From Paraphoma chrysanthemicola (taxonomy: Eukaryota; Ascomycota; Dothideomycetes; Pleosporales; Phaeosphaeriaceae), in the NCBI GenBank assembly GCA_020744225.1, contig JAGMWG010000001.1:3038001-3102000 (forward strand): a stretch of 64,000 bases of DNA, read 5' to 3'. The translations under genes and the position numbers were made by a program. This document shows, in pieces, positions 22,701-34,091 of the stretch; position 1 is the first letter of the stretch; the number at the start of each line of letters is the position of its first letter. The notes under the pieces are model-generated. The model was not told the origin of the DNA, ran no database searches, and saw only the letters and a program-made list of their open reading frames with translations.

Positions 22701-24752
22701 AGTAAGATCGCATTCGAGCAAAACCATCAAAGGCCTCGGCGTTTGCACCATGTTCGCCAGTATTTGCGCCAGCTGTCCAGAGCACAAAAGCAACTATTTA
22801 GTCGCTTTCCTGTTCAGGAAGTGCAACCGCATGTCATCCCTGACGGGTCCGCGGCCACGCTCCCTGTGAACATCCCTTCTAGGCCGCGCTGCATAACGGT
22901 TGCGACCAGAATCCCGTCGCGTGGGATTGGTGGCTTATCGGTACGAGTGGGAAGTACCTTTTGCTGCAGCAAATCTAGACGCGACAGATGGTACTGTGTA
23001 CTCGTCGGCCATTATTCCTCCGCAGCCATCGTGAAGGAGAAAGAAAGATGTTCCGCGCCCATCTCTACCACGACGGAGAATCTTCACTAGCCTTCGCAGT
23101 GGCTGTTCTCTACGGTGAGCGGGGTCTCGCACATCAATGCTCCGCAAAGACGACTCCGCTCTGAATCTGGCAGTCAACGGACATGTTGTGGAACAATGAC
23201 CTCCGGACTTCGGTGCCCGCTGCCCACACTCTGGTTCTCAATTTGGAGAATCCTACAGAGATGATCTGACAGCTGTCACTTGGATCGCCAACTCCGGTCT
23301 GCGTCCATTATTGAAGCTGACCCGTCTTCGTGATCGGATGCAGTCGCGTGTAACCCCGCGCTGACATTAGATGGCACTGCTCTCGCGCAATCAGATTCGG
23401 CAAATTTTAAAGAGCCTCACACATCAGCTCTCGCGACATCGCAAAGCAGACACAAGACGAGCGATCCGTTGTAGCTTCATGGTATCTCCCCTCCCGGCAT
23501 CCGTTAGTCTTGCGCCCACAATAACACCACAGAACTGCGGTGTGAAGCGGTGAGTTGACCGCTTTGTTGTTCTGCATTTTGAGCTGTCACTTGCACTGCG
23601 CTTGCGCAAGCCCTGCTGCGGGACTTCCGCCCGCTGTGCGACGCGGGCGCACTATGTCGATCCCACAGCCTGGATTTTCCGCAATCGATATGTATGTGTT
23701 GTTGCTTGTTCGGGTTGTCGGTCTGAGCTGTCACATCAGCGGCGCACACTTCTCTGCCAGCAAGATTCTGCTTGTGGAAAGCGCAAAGGTTTCGGATATC
23801 GCACCGCGCAATCAGGTTTCCTCGACCTTGCCTACGACAGAGAGCAAATTCTGCCATGGAGATTTCCGCGAGGGAAGGTGTGTCGGGTACGACTTTTCGG
23901 TCTGCGACAAACAGGTTTTCGCGCACTCCTGAGTCTGCCCGAAGAAAGGCAGATGTCTATGACCGCGACAACAGCGGTTGTCGCAAAGCGAGGAGCCGTC
24001 CATGCTTGATAGGTTTTGGATTGTGTGTCAAGTGCCCACGCGGGGTAGGTGGCTCGTCGCCAGCGATGAACTCTCCTCCAACCACTGCATCCTGCAAGTC
24101 AGTCATCTGCCTCGCAGCACACATGTGCCCTTGCCTCGTTATGAGAGGCTGCCGCGCTTGTCGCATGCTTATTGTCAGCCTCGTTTTGAAGCAGGTGGGC
24201 AGCTCCGACGGGCGGTGGTGGGTATGTGTGGGGTTGTTGATAGCTGCGCTCTTGCACCCCACGTACCTCCACTTCATGCCCACGCCGGTGAGGAAGTGGA
24301 GATGCGATGCCCGTCCACATGCATCCGAGTCCCTGCGTCGAGGACGCGATATGTCCCGAGCGTTGTAGATCGTGTTGTGGAAGCGAGGGCCGAGGCTGCG
24401 ACCGGGTGGAGTGCCGGTCGAGATGTATAGCTGTCAACCGTAGACTAACGGCAGGGACGTGAGTTGTGCCGCGGTCTTACGTGACGCGGGACACACTCAG
24501 TTCCCGTCTTTGTTTAACAATTTAGATCGCGTTATATGACAGTTCAGTGGATGCAAAGTCAAGCAAAGAGATGATCTGAAATACATGATTGTGTTATACT
24601 ATTTTGCTAATTTGTTAAGGTCCCTCTCAGCCCAACCCCTTATGCGAGAACAGTTATACATTATAGAATGGGCTTTGCCGTGATAGAGAAGTCTCGATCT
24701 CCTAGACACGTGCCTGTTCTCTCGAGAAGATACTTGACGGTTCCTAAAGTTC
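19711..24752. other. Gene-poor region, about 5 kb
   Basis: I examined both strands and found no ORF with a recognisable family, signal peptide or spliced continuation. The longest frame (23772-24368, 198 codons) has no motif. Base composition looks similar to flanking DNA, so this is not an obvious AT-rich, RIP-degraded transposon. A short array of GTGCGGCC repeats lies near 22060-22078. Possible contents are long regulatory DNA, non-coding RNA or a very decayed element. Confidence 0.5.
19740..19751. promoter_or_regulatory. TATA-like palindrome GTGTATATACAC
   Basis: A perfect 12-bp palindrome lies upstream of the small Ser-rich protein gene on the minus strand. It contains TATATA and could place transcription start very close to the ATG at 19710. 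Confidence 0.4.
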
Positions 24753-26153
24753 TCAGGTAGTACGTATGGGCAACTGATACTCATGCAGCGCTCCTTCAGT
24801 CTCATCAGACACCCAGTAGTGGTCCCAATTATACTTCAAGACTTCGTTGCCCCAAGACACCCACCCAGAGACAAGGTAGCGAGAGAAAACCTCCAGCGCA
24901 CTGTAGTCTGTTGGGTCTGGCATGTACGATTCCATCAGCTTCTTCAGACATGGCTTACGCGAATGAATGTCCGGGACTGCAGCGATGACCCTACGCTTGA
25001 TGGACTTTGCATTTGTCATTGTAGTCCAAGCGTTTGGGGCCGCTCGGCCCAGTAGCAAGATCTCGTATGGTTTCCTCATCGCGGTATCAATGTCGAACAT
25101 GGGTTCACCTGCTGTCGTCGTCTTGATCCAGACCCACTCTTCCATCAAACCCACATTCCACGTTTCGAAGAGTCCGCCTGGTCCCAGCACGTGTTCCCTC
25201 AACGACTCCTTGTTCGTGATCCAGACACCGACCAAGGCGTTGTGCTCCATGTAGTTGTCCAGGTCCATCCTGAGCAGCATTTTCTTGAGGTACGGCATCC
25301 CGCCTGTCTGCTCGTACGCGCCCTTGCGCTTGGCCGAGCGATTGGGCCATGGTGGATCCAGCAGCACTAGGTCAAAGTGTCGTGGAAGGGTGTGCTCGTC
25401 CGTAATTTGACGAAAGGAAGCACGAAAGGCTGCCGAGTGCGCCGAATCGCTGAGAAAGAAAGTGGATCGAGGTGGTATTGTGAAACAGTACTCTTGACCC
25501 GACTGAGCATTACCAGCAGTTCGATTCGAAATGGTCATCTCCATCGGGTATGCTTCTGGATTGTGGAAGCTGGATGTCTGGGAGACCGTTTCAGCGACCT
25601 GTGTACCAATCATGGCCTCACGTGCAGGACGGTACGACGTTATCCATCCCTGTGCGACAGTTCCTACCGCCGTTGCGTCGTGTTCGGATGTCACGAGAGA
25701 CGCCATCATCGTCTGCAGGTCAAACGCAGTCTCATCTCCCTTGCTCTCGGTTGCTGCCGCCCACTCTCTCAACCGGGACTCTATCTCCTTCTCTGGGTCG
25801 TCAACGTCCATGCTTTCCCCATGCTGTGGCCTCGGGTCTAGTAGTTTGCGTGGCTCGCACCACGGTCCTGAAACATGTGTGTGAATTTCGGCAAGCGCTT
25901 GCTCAATGAGGCCTTTGTACTCGGCATGTTGTACCTGTTCGGTAGACTCGCGCGCCTGGCCCGCCTTTGCTCTCTTTGACTTGGGGCGATAGTCCTCCTT
26001 GGGCTCGATGGGCGCATCCAGCGGTGATGTTGACAGGAGTGTGTCGGAGCGGCCTTGAGCAACGGCTATCGATGTGGGGACATCGATGAGTGTGACACTC
26101 TGGTCTGCATTCTGGTAGAGGACAGAGGGGTGGAGAGAAGCGGGAGGAGACAT
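24753..26153 (-). CDS. MT-A70 family adenine N6-methyltransferase, METTL4-like
   Basis: A single exon encodes 466 residues, starting MSPPASLHPS (ATG 26151-26153). The DPPW catalytic motif lies at about residues 266-269 in LVLLDPPWPN. The fold continues through VGVWITNKE, WVWIKTT, KPYEILLLGR, IHSRKPCLKKL and SGWVSWGNEVLKYNWDHYW. The combination of DPPWxNRSxKR and the late WxSWGNEVLKF-like block is typical of the METTL4 branch rather than METTL3 or Ime4. METTL4 proteins methylate adenine N6 in snRNA (U2) or, as debated, in DNA, using S-adenosylmethionine. The first ~200 residues are poorly conserved and carry a basic KSKRAKAG patch. The gene is divergent from the Leu5-type carrier. Confidence 0.9.
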   Translation of the reverse strand: MSPPASLHPSVLYQNADQSVTLIDVPTSIAVAQGRSDTLLSTSPLDAPIEPKEDYRPKSKRAKAGQARESTEQVQHAEYKGLIEQALAEIHTHVSGPWCEPRKLLDPRPQHGESMDVDDPEKEIESRLREWAAATESKGDETAFDLQTMMASLVTSEHDATAVGTVAQGWITSYRPAREAMIGTQVAETVSQTSSFHNPEAYPMEMTISNRTAGNAQSGQEYCFTIPPRSTFFLSDSAHSAAFRASFRQITDEHTLPRHFDLVLLDPPWPNRSAKRKGAYEQTGGMPYLKKMLLRMDLDNYMEHNALVGVWITNKESLREHVLGPGGLFETWNVGLMEEWVWIKTTTAGEPMFDIDTAMRKPYEILLLGRAAPNAWTTMTNAKSIKRRVIAAVPDIHSRKPCLKKLMESYMPDPTDYSALEVFSRYLVSGWVSWGNEVLKYNWDHYWVSDETEGALHEYQLPIRTT

Positions 26154-26808
26154 GATCAAGATTGACAGATCCTAGATGCACGAAGACGGCTGAAGCTGCC
26201 TAGGAAAAATTTCCTCGCACCTTCCTTCTCCATTCGCAATCAGTGGATGTTTTTCTGTCTCCCATTACACCTCCATGAGCGTTCAAGAGTATGCCCATGC
26301 AAAGACCCTGGGCGTCGGTTGGAGATTTCTTGAAAATCAGGTTGAAGTGAATTTGACAGGAAACGCGTTCTAGAAAGAGTGATGGACCACGATGGAAGAA
26401 CTGATTGAATATTTTACGGATAAGCTGCTTAATAACGTTACATTGTCGAGTATAGCAAATTGCGTACAGATGGAACTCCTAGCAAGAAGCAAAGCACCTC
26501 CGCTATCCTCGAGCATTCACACAAAAGTCATGATGGTGAGTTTGCAGGTAGCCGCGTGACGAGCGTTGTGGTGGGTCGCTTTTCCGCTTGTGGAGGTGGG
26601 ACGCAGGCTATCATCGGGGCAACGCTCCTTCCGGCATCCACCTCGGCAACGTCATCGTCACCACGACATAATTCTTCTCGCGTTCTAATCTGTTCACGAC
26701 CAGCAACAGTCAGCAAACACAAGTCATGCAATAGTCGGTGTTTAGAGTCGACGCACACTTGAAACCTCCGACCAGCCTCATGTCGCGATAATCCTCACAA
26801 ACGATCGA
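26154..26808. promoter_or_regulatory. Divergent promoter region between METTL4-like and Leu5-like genes, with a tiny uORF
   Basis: This holds the 5' regions of both genes. A three-codon uORF (ATG TCG CGA TAA) occupies 26780-26791, ending 17 nt before the Leu5-like ATG at 26809. If transcribed it could dampen translation or direct initiation to the second in-frame ATG at 26860. Confidence 0.4.
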
Positions 26809-28125
26809 ATGCCCGCAGTTTTCCTCCGCCATGACGAACCGGCAGTCGCTACGGATATCATGAGCAACGGCGCACCCCCAGCGCGAGCAAAGGCGTCCAT
26901 CATACCAGAGCTCTCGGAGCGACACCCGCCTCTATGTCCGACCGACGGTGATGCCATCGTGCCTGTGCACAAGGAGAAGGAGAGGCGCAAACCGGACGAG
27001 ATGCGCGAGGGCGGGGTGCGCAAGGTGGACAAGAAGAGCGGCGAATATCTCTTGAAGAGCTTGATCGCCGGCGGCATTGCAGGATGCGCAGTATGTCGTC
27101 CAACGCTGTTCCACTGAGCTGGGGTAGACATGCGACACCATGAACCTGTGCTGACACTACCAAACCAGGCCAAAACCGTTGTAGGACCATTGGATCGCGT
27201 CAAGATTCTCTTCCAGACCCGAAATCCGCAGTTCGCCAAATACACTGGCTCTTGGTCTGGCTTCCCCATTGCAATGTACGACATCTATACCTCGGAAGGT
27301 CTGCGCGGCCTCTTCAAGGGGCATTCGGCCACGCTTCTCCGCATCTTCCCCTACGCCGGCGTCAAATTCCTCGCATACGAGCAGATCCGAGCACGCGTCA
27401 TCAAGAACAAGAGCGAAGAAACGGCAGGGAGGAGGTTCGTCAGTGGCAGTCTAGCAGGCATGGTCAGCGTCTTTTGCACCTACCCACTAGAGGTCATCCG
27501 CGTGCGCCTCGCCTTCGAAACAAGAGCCGACCACCGCAGCAGTTTCGCAGACATTGTCAGAAAGATATACGCCGAAACGCCACCTCCCACCTCCCACAAC
27601 CCCACCAACGCAGTCACCGCGACTGCAACACACGTCGTCGAGAAAGTTACCCCGCGATCAGGCCTCTCCAACTTCTTCCGCGGCTTTACACCCACATTAC
27701 TAGGCATGGTGCCATACGCAGGCGCATCATTCCTCGCCCACGACACCATGTCCGATCTCATGCGCCACCCACGCCTCGCACCATACACAACCCTCCCGCA
27801 TACCTCGCGCGAAGAGTCAATCACCACCTCTCACAAGCCCGCGCAACTACGCTACTGGGCCGAGCTCAGCACCGGCGGAATCGCAGGCTTCGTCTCGCAG
27901 ACAGTGTCGTACCCGCTGGAAGTCATACGGCGGCGGATGCAAGTCGGCGGCGTGGTCGGCGATGGGCATCGACTGAGCATCACTGAAGTTACGCGACGGA
28001 TATACCTGGAGCGAGGATGGAGAGGGTTTTTTGTAGGTTTGACAATTGGATATGTCAAAGTCGTGCCCATGGTTGCGACGAGCTTTTATGCGTATGAGCG
28101 CGGGAAGTATTATTTGGGGATATGA
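26809..28125 (+). CDS. Mitochondrial carrier, Leu5/SLC25A42-type coenzyme A transporter
   Basis: Exons 26809-27090 and 27169-28125 (78-nt intron, GTATGT donor, CTGAC branch, CCAG acceptor) encode 412 residues. Starting at the second Met (26860) would give 395. Three carrier repeats carry PLDRVK, PLEVIRVR and PLEVIRRR, the Px[DE]xx[KR] signatures. Sequence such as AKTVVGPLDRVKILFQTRNPQFAKYTGS, cited here by its ends AKTVVGPLD and PQFAKYTGS, and GHSATLLRIFPYAGVKF matches the Leu5/CoA branch closely. These inner-membrane proteins import coenzyme A or its precursor into the matrix. The N-terminal ~80 residues before the first repeat are charged and not part of the carrier fold. Confidence 0.92.
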
Positions 28126-28498
28126 AGAGTCGAAGTCCCGGTGTAAACATTATATTCACGGATCAAGAAGGGCTGCTTATTCGAAGAGGGCAGGCAAGCA
28201 ACAGGTCCGCCGGTTGAGAGTGAAGTTGAGTAAGGCCAGTTTGTTCAAGAGAAGCATTCGGCCGTGGCATTTAGGAGCTGGAGAACAAAGACAATGCGCC
28301 AGGAGATGGGCTGATGTGCGATCGAGTCATTTCGCGTAGGCAGAAGTCAGGCTGGACAGGACAACCCTGTATCAAGACCAGCTCTATGTATACATCATTG
28401 AAAAATTCACAGCAAGCAATACCATGAATGAACAAGTTGCATTCCATTCCAGTCCATTCAATCACCCCTCAAGTCACCTCGTGACACACTCTCGACCA
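28126..28498. other. Convergent intergenic region
   Basis: This lies between the stop codons of the carrier and golgin genes. No further gene is visible. Confidence 0.5.
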
Positions 28499-31231
28499 TC
28501 ATCTCATCGTCTCGACGAGCTCTTTGTAAATCTTCTTCAAATCCGCAACATCGCTTTCCAGCTCCTCGACGCGCTCCGTCTTCTCGCCCAGCATTTCCAG
28601 CGTGGTTTCATACCGCTGCTCCATATCCTTCAAGTCCTTTTCCAGTCCGTCCACGCGCTCGTCGAGCTTGCGCTTGTCCTCGACTTCGCGCATCAGCGAC
28701 ACGACTTCTTCGCGTGCTTCATCGCGCTGTGCGACTAGCCGTGCGAGTTCTTCTTTGGACGTAGCCTTTTCAGACTCGAGACGTCGGACCGCTGCGCTCA
28801 TGCGCTCGACTAGTTGGACCGAGGGACCAGCGCCGGCGGTGGAGACGGAGATCATGTCGTTGATGGTGCGTTGTGGTGAGGACACGTTATCAAACGCCTC
28901 GTCGTAGTCGACTGTGTGGATGGATGGCGTGTCTGGTATCGCACCGTTGAGGTTTGTCAAGCTGGCTATCGAGCCTTGACGCTGTGGAGTTCCGATTTCT
29001 GGCGTGCGAATCTTGGGTGTTGAGCGCTGTCGAGGAACTGGCGGTCGCCGCGCGGCGTCTTCGAACATGCGATCCATGGGCGATAGCGGCATATGGGCAT
29101 CCATTGCTGAGGAAGTAGGGCGGGGCACGGACTTGCGGTGGTTGTAGATGCCCAAGGGATCGGGTGAGTGTCGTCGGCGGGAATCAGATGGTGAGTCTGC
29201 ACGCAGATGGTTCGCGTCATGGAGTAGAGTTTGCGACTGTGCTTCGTGCTTCCACTTGTTCTTTTCTTCTTCGAGTCGCTGCTGAAGTTCGGCTTCCCAT
29301 ACCTTCTTTTCGCGCTCGAGATCAGCTCGTGCATCTTGCGCCGCCGCTTCAGCCTGTGCCAGTCTTGCTTGGAGCTTCTGCGCAGCGGCGTGCTGCTCCG
29401 TCAAGTCATGCTCAAAGGCTCGAGCACGCTCGTTGATACTCTCGAGCTCGTCCTCAAGGCGGCGAGCCTTCGAGTTCACATCCCTAGCCTTTCGTCTGAC
29501 ATCGGATTCTCGCTTAGCTGTCTCGTCGCGGTCCTTCTCGAGCGCGGCGAGGCGAGACGTGAGACTGGTTTCGATGCCTTGCCAGTTCTCCGACGCGAGC
29601 GAGTATTGAGTCTGAAGAGTCTCAATCTGTCGTAGAAGCTTGGCTTGTGAGTCGCCTGTCGCTGACGAGGTCGCTTCTTCTGTGCGGCTGCGGAGAAGCT
29701 CAAGCTTAGACTCCAGATTCTGGTGGATATCAGTGAAAGTTTGCGCTCAAATTTGGGTGAGAGACGTACAGCAATTTCTCCGCGCAGCTCGAGTTCGGTC
29801 ACTTTGGCCTTCTCCTGTTGGCTCTTTGCCTCGTCCTTGGAGGTCTGGAGCTCTCGCTTGGCGCGATCTTCGGCGAGCTTCTTCTCTATCCGCAGGTTCT
29901 CAATATCCTCTTTCAAGGAGGCAGTTGCTTTCTTTTCAGCTTCAAGGGCCCCAGCTTGCACTTTCTTTTCTGCGACTTCTGCTCGTGACAAGGCATCACT
30001 CAACTGCCGCCTCAATTCAGCGATCGTCATTTCTGCTTCTTCACGCTCTGCCCGGATGAGCTCAATGTCCTTTTCGATCTTGCCGACAATCCTGAGCTTC
30101 TCTTGTGCAGATTTCTCGGCGGCCTCTGCGCGCTTGGCCCTTTCAGATTGCTCTGTGATACTCTTCTCGGCCTTTGTAAGGCGCTGCTTGAGTGTGGCAA
30201 TTTCCTTGTTGTGCTCCTGTGCTTTGGCACGCAATTGCTTGACGGTGGTCAGGTGCTTCATCTCTGTCTTGGAGAGCCTCTGTCCCTCCTCCATGAGTGC
30301 AGCAATTTGCGCATCTTTTTCTGCCAGCTTCTTGTCTTGTGGTGTGGTCTCGGCGTCGGTGGCTGCAGATTTGGCTGACGTTGCAAGCTGTTGAGCGAGG
30401 TACGAAAGCTTCGATTGGAGTGCGTCGATGCGCTCGAGGTGACTATTGAGCTCGTCTCGATGGCCACGGACCGTCTCCTCATGGGCTTCTTGCAAGGCAG
30501 AGAGCTGTGTCAGGAGCACGTCTGGATCTCTTGTGGTGAAGTCGTCGGTGTCGGCGAGGGTGGAGGCGTCGATGGAGGGTCGTGATGGATTGCTGTCTAG
30601 CGATTGTCGGGGCGAGGACGGTTGCGGCGTGACGATGGACGGTATGGACATGGCCATGGGCGTCGACGTGGGCTGTTCAGAGACGAGTGGTCTCGCGGGA
30701 GGTGAAGTAATGGGTGGAGGCTGTACGGGAGCAGGTGCATCAGTTGAAGGCCGTGGTGAAGGGGCATCGCCCTGCTTTGCTAGTTGCTCGACGTTATTGG
30801 GGTCTCCCGGCCCTCTCACCGTAGCTGGGGCTGCTCCCTCTGCTTCTTTGCCCGTCTCGCTTTTGTCGATTGGAGCGTCGGTGGGTGGTAGCGCTGGGCT
30901 CTCCGGCCTCGAGCCAAAGTCAGACGAGGCTCTCGAGTCTCCCTTGTTCACTGCTTTGGCCAGTCGATCCTGCAGTCGCGAGTTTGGTCTGCTGCGGGAG
31001 GCATTGCGCGACGCTGCTTGCGGTCAGCATTCACCTAGAGGCAGCGCCGTGACACGCACCAGGCTCGACTGCGAGCTTCTTGTCTGTGGCCGCCTTTTCC
31101 GCAGCATCGTCCTTTGCTGCAACATCGGCGCTCTTTCCCTTTGCGCCTCCTTGCGCCTCTTCGGCGAGGATCGTATCAAGACGCGACTCGAGGCCAGATA
31201 TGGCGCTGTTCCACCAGCCTTTCCCACTCAT
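28499..31231 (-). CDS. Golgi coiled-coil protein of the TMF/Sgm1 family
   Basis: Exons 31060-31231, 29770-31013 and 28499-29719 encode 878 residues. Introns 31014-31059 and 29720-29769 are in phase. The N-terminus (MSGKGWWNSAISGLESRLDTILAEE, cited by its ends MSGKGWW and LDTILAEE) is the conserved start of TMF/Sgm1 proteins. RNASRSRPNSRLQDRLAKAV is restored by the first splice. A Pro/Ser-rich segment follows, then coiled coil from about residue 220 onward. The C-terminus (MSAAVRRLESEK...LARLVAQRDEAREEVVSLM) is the TMF TATA-binding/Rab6-binding domain, which ends in a long Leu/Glu-rich coil. Family members tether vesicles at the Golgi with Rab6/Ypt6; the name TATA-binding is historical. Confidence is high because both ends match the family. 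Confidence 0.9.
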
Positions 31232-31921
31232 TGTAACCTGTGTCTGCTTTTTGCAGCTTCCAGTAGGCTTTGCATACACACTGGAAGCTCTGCTTTAGTT
31301 CACCGTGCGCTTGATCGTCGCTTGGCTCTGTTCATGGCTGGGGCGGGTCAAAGGCCAGTTGTGACTTTGGTGGTGATACGCGGAGACTACGCGGAGGTGT
31401 CGCGGGGAATTTAGATCGTGAAACGGTGAGACATTGGCTGTGGACTCGATTTTAGTGTCCAGGAATATCCGAGTGCTGTTTCCAGATACCCGCAGTCGCT
31501 TGCAGGTCTCACTAAGTATTCGTCATGGTCGAACTGCTGTCGTGGCCTCAGACGTAGTTCGTAAAGCTCAGGAAGCATGGCGCAGCGCCAAACGCCCGTG
31601 GCACGGACTCCCGTTCCGAGGCTGACGCAACACAACCTCGAACCATTGTGCTGCGACATACATGCAGTACATATACTTCATCAAGTTGTGCATCCGGAAG
31701 GTTAGCAATGGTGAGATCCTGGCATTTGGAGGCGCTACGGGGCTAGTCCCTTGGAGCATTTTTCCGTAGATATCGATGGAAGACGTCCAAGTTGGCACTA
31801 CTCTCGGTAAGGTCGCTTTAGTACTATCAGCCATGGCTTCTCTGACGGCTTGATAAATCTTTCTTTTTTCACCTACATTTTCCAGTTCTAGATACACGCT
31901 GGTTCCATGAAAGCGTTCAGA
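31232..31921. promoter_or_regulatory. Divergent promoter region between TMF/Sgm1-like and nitrilase genes
   Basis: This holds the 5' regions of two genes transcribed outward. The minus-strand frame at 31568-31897 has a GTG start and no family pattern, so it is not called. No TATA box is obvious. Confidence 0.45.
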
Positions 31922-32962
31922 ATGCCTCTAGCAGTGAGTCGACATGCCAAATCCCCAGCATTCTGTCTTCCCCAAACCCCACATCCTGCACCCTAATCCG
32001 ATTCACTATCAGATGACTTCAAAGTCACATGCCTTCTCTCCTTGCAATCTCAGAAAAACATCATCAGCTTATAACTTCACACGACTACGAATCCATACAT
32101 CCCATCCACAACCCACCCTAACCCCCACCACCAGGCAATCGGCCAAATCCGCTCCACTTCCTCCCTCCTCGCCAACCTAACCCAATGCCAAACCCTCATC
32201 CGCAAAGCCTCTGAAGCGCACGCCCAAGCCCTCTTCCTCCCCGAAGCCTCGGACTACATCGGCCCCAGCTCCCTCTGCCAACCCATCGAAACCTCTCCAT
32301 TCGTCATCGGCCTCCAGCAAAGCGCGAAAGAACACCGCCTCCCTATCAGCGTCGGCATCCACGAACCCGCCGCCTCGAGCCAGCAAGTGAAAAACACGCT
32401 AATATGGATCAACGCCGACGGGGAGATCACACAGCGGTATCAGAAGTTGCATTTATTCGACGTCGACATTGAAAACGGGCCGAAACTCAAAGAATCAGAT
32501 ACCGTGCAGCGCGGGAATGAACTCCTCGATCCATTCGACTCGCCGGTCGGTAAAGTCGGCGCCCTGATTTGTTTCGATATGAGGTTCGCTGAACCAGCAC
32601 TTGCGCTGCGTGCGCGTGGAGCACAGATCATCACGTATCCGTCTGCGTTTACGACGCCGACGGGCCGGGCGGGGCATTGGGAGATGTTACTCCGGGCGCG
32701 TGCGATTGAGACGCAGAGTTATGTTGTTGCGGCGGCGCAGGTGGGTGTGCATGATGAGGAGGGGAAGAGGCGGAGTTATGGGCATAGTATGATAGTGGAT
32801 CCGTGGGGGAAGGTTGTTGCGGGGTTGAGGGGGGATGATGGGGAGAAGTGGGAGGATGAATGTAAAATTGCGGTGGCGGAGATTGATGCGGAGTACGTGG
32901 AGAAGATTCGGAGGGAGGTTCCGCTGTTAAGGAGGATGGACGTGTATCCTGAGATTGCTTAA
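31922..32962 (+). CDS. Carbon-nitrogen hydrolase, Nit1/Nit2-type amidase (likely deaminated-glutathione or omega-amidase)
   Basis: A 12-nt first exon (31922-31933, encoding MPLA) is joined over a 201-nt intron to exon 32135-32962, giving 279 residues. The junction produces MPLAAIGQIRSTSSL, the classic Nit start, which is why I accept so small an exon. The catalytic triad is visible: Glu in LFLPEASDYIG, Lys in YQKLHLFDVD and Cys in GALICFDMRF. NxxFTTPTGRAGHWEMLLRARAIE, cited by FTTPTGRAGHWE, is the usual substrate-pocket block. Nit enzymes hydrolyse amides of dicarboxylates or repair deaminated glutathione. Which of these applies cannot be told from sequence. The gene ends 169 bp from the convergent F-box-like gene. 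Confidence 0.9.
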
Positions 32963-33131
32963 TTTGAGGTGTATGTTGAAGGAAGAGATGAGGATTGTTG
33001 CTATAAGAAGGCTTCGGTGATGAGGAGAAGGGCCAAAGGTTACCTCCGTTGAGGTTGCCAGATCTAAGAGCAACCCCGATGGAACCCCAAATTTTCAACT
33101 CAAACAGGGCGGGAAATCGTAGGTACAAGAA

Positions 33132-34091
33132 TTAATCAGCTTCAAGCCCCCTAATCAGCCGCGCCTTGCCATCCAGACTCAAGAATGCGAGGGTATGATC
33201 CTTTGAGTCTGTTCTCTCCTCAACTCGCGCCCTTACCTCGTCCAAGGGGCACTTTTCCAGCTCCGCCATTCTCTCCAACATGCTCGTGAACAGAGTCCTG
33301 TCCTTACTCCCAGCCTCTCTTTGTGGTCCATGCGTTCTCGGTGGTTCGAACTCGCCTTTACCATCGCCCCAGCACGGCCACTCCCAGTCATGAGTACCAT
33401 GGTCATGGTAGAAGTTCAGCAGAGTCGTCTCTCCAGTTGGATCCGACGGATTCACGAGCATATCGTAGAGAAATTCGGGTCCGACACTCAGCGTGGCTTC
33501 AGCGAAGCAGAACTCCATCTCGTTGCGCAGTGATAGCTGATTGGCGTCCATGAAGCGGCCATAAGTCCTTTGGTGGATCCAGCCATGGCCGTGGTACCTC
33601 GCCGTAAGAGTCGCATGGTGGAGTGCGAGGTACATCGCTGTGAGCGGATCGCGTGGCAGCGCCTTGAGGAAGGCAAGTTTTGAGGTATGACATGGCATAG
33701 TTTGTAGGCGGAATAGTAAAAGCAGTCCAGCATTCACTACAGCAACATTGTGCGGCTCTACGGCGACGCAGTTCTCCCGCCAGGTGAGTTCGTCCATGAC
33801 AGCGTCAACCACGTCGTACTTTGCAACACATTGCGATAGCCAATCCAGCCCGAATTTCTTGTCGCATGGGAAGTCGGCTAGCGCATGTCGAAGCTCTTTC
33901 TTCATAAAAAAGTGGGTGATAGAGTGCTCGTATGTTTGCAGGAGGCTATTGAGGCGCGGATTTGCGCCTAGGCTCGTGATCCTCTCCCCATCCTCGAATG
34001 GTAGGTGTTGTATGGTTTTCAAGACCAATTCGGGAGGAATGCGCGAGGAGGCCAGGAAACGGAAGGCAGACAACGGAGGGGGACTATCCAT
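33132..34091 (-). CDS. F-box-like protein of unknown function
   Basis: A single exon encodes 319 residues, starting MDSPPPLSAFRF (ATG 34089-34091). Residues ~17-50 read IPPELVLKTIQHLPFEDGER and then LGANPRLNSLL, which fits a divergent F-box helix bundle. The rest has no motif I recognise. It is rich in His and Trp in the middle (HGHGWIHQRTYGR, HDWEWPCWGDGKG) and ends in a charged stretch with LFTSMLERMAEL. Many fungi carry expanded families of such F-box-only proteins, usually with no known target. Codon use looks ordinary and the frame is intact, so it is probably a functional gene. It could be a non-F-box protein that shares the N-terminal pattern by chance. Confidence 0.7.
   Translation of the reverse strand: MDSPPPLSAFRFLASSRIPPELVLKTIQHLPFEDGERITSLGANPRLNSLLQTYEHSITHFFMKKELRHALADFPCDKKFGLDWLSQCVAKYDVVDAVMDELTWRENCVAVEPHNVAVVNAGLLLLFRLQTMPCHTSKLAFLKALPRDPLTAMYLALHHATLTARYHGHGWIHQRTYGRFMDANQLSLRNEMEFCFAEATLSVGPEFLYDMLVNPSDPTGETTLLNFYHDHGTHDWEWPCWGDGKGEFEPPRTHGPQREAGSKDRTLFTSMLERMAELEKCPLDEVRARVEERTDSKDHTLAFLSLDGKARLIRGLEAD

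Noticed and set aside
30446..31414. 322-codon plus-strand frame over the TMF/Sgm1-like gene
   Set aside because: Antisense to a spliced, conserved coiled-coil gene; no motif or signal of its own.
31568..31897. 109-codon minus-strand frame between two divergent genes
   Set aside because: It begins with GTG, overlaps promoter DNA and shows no conserved pattern.
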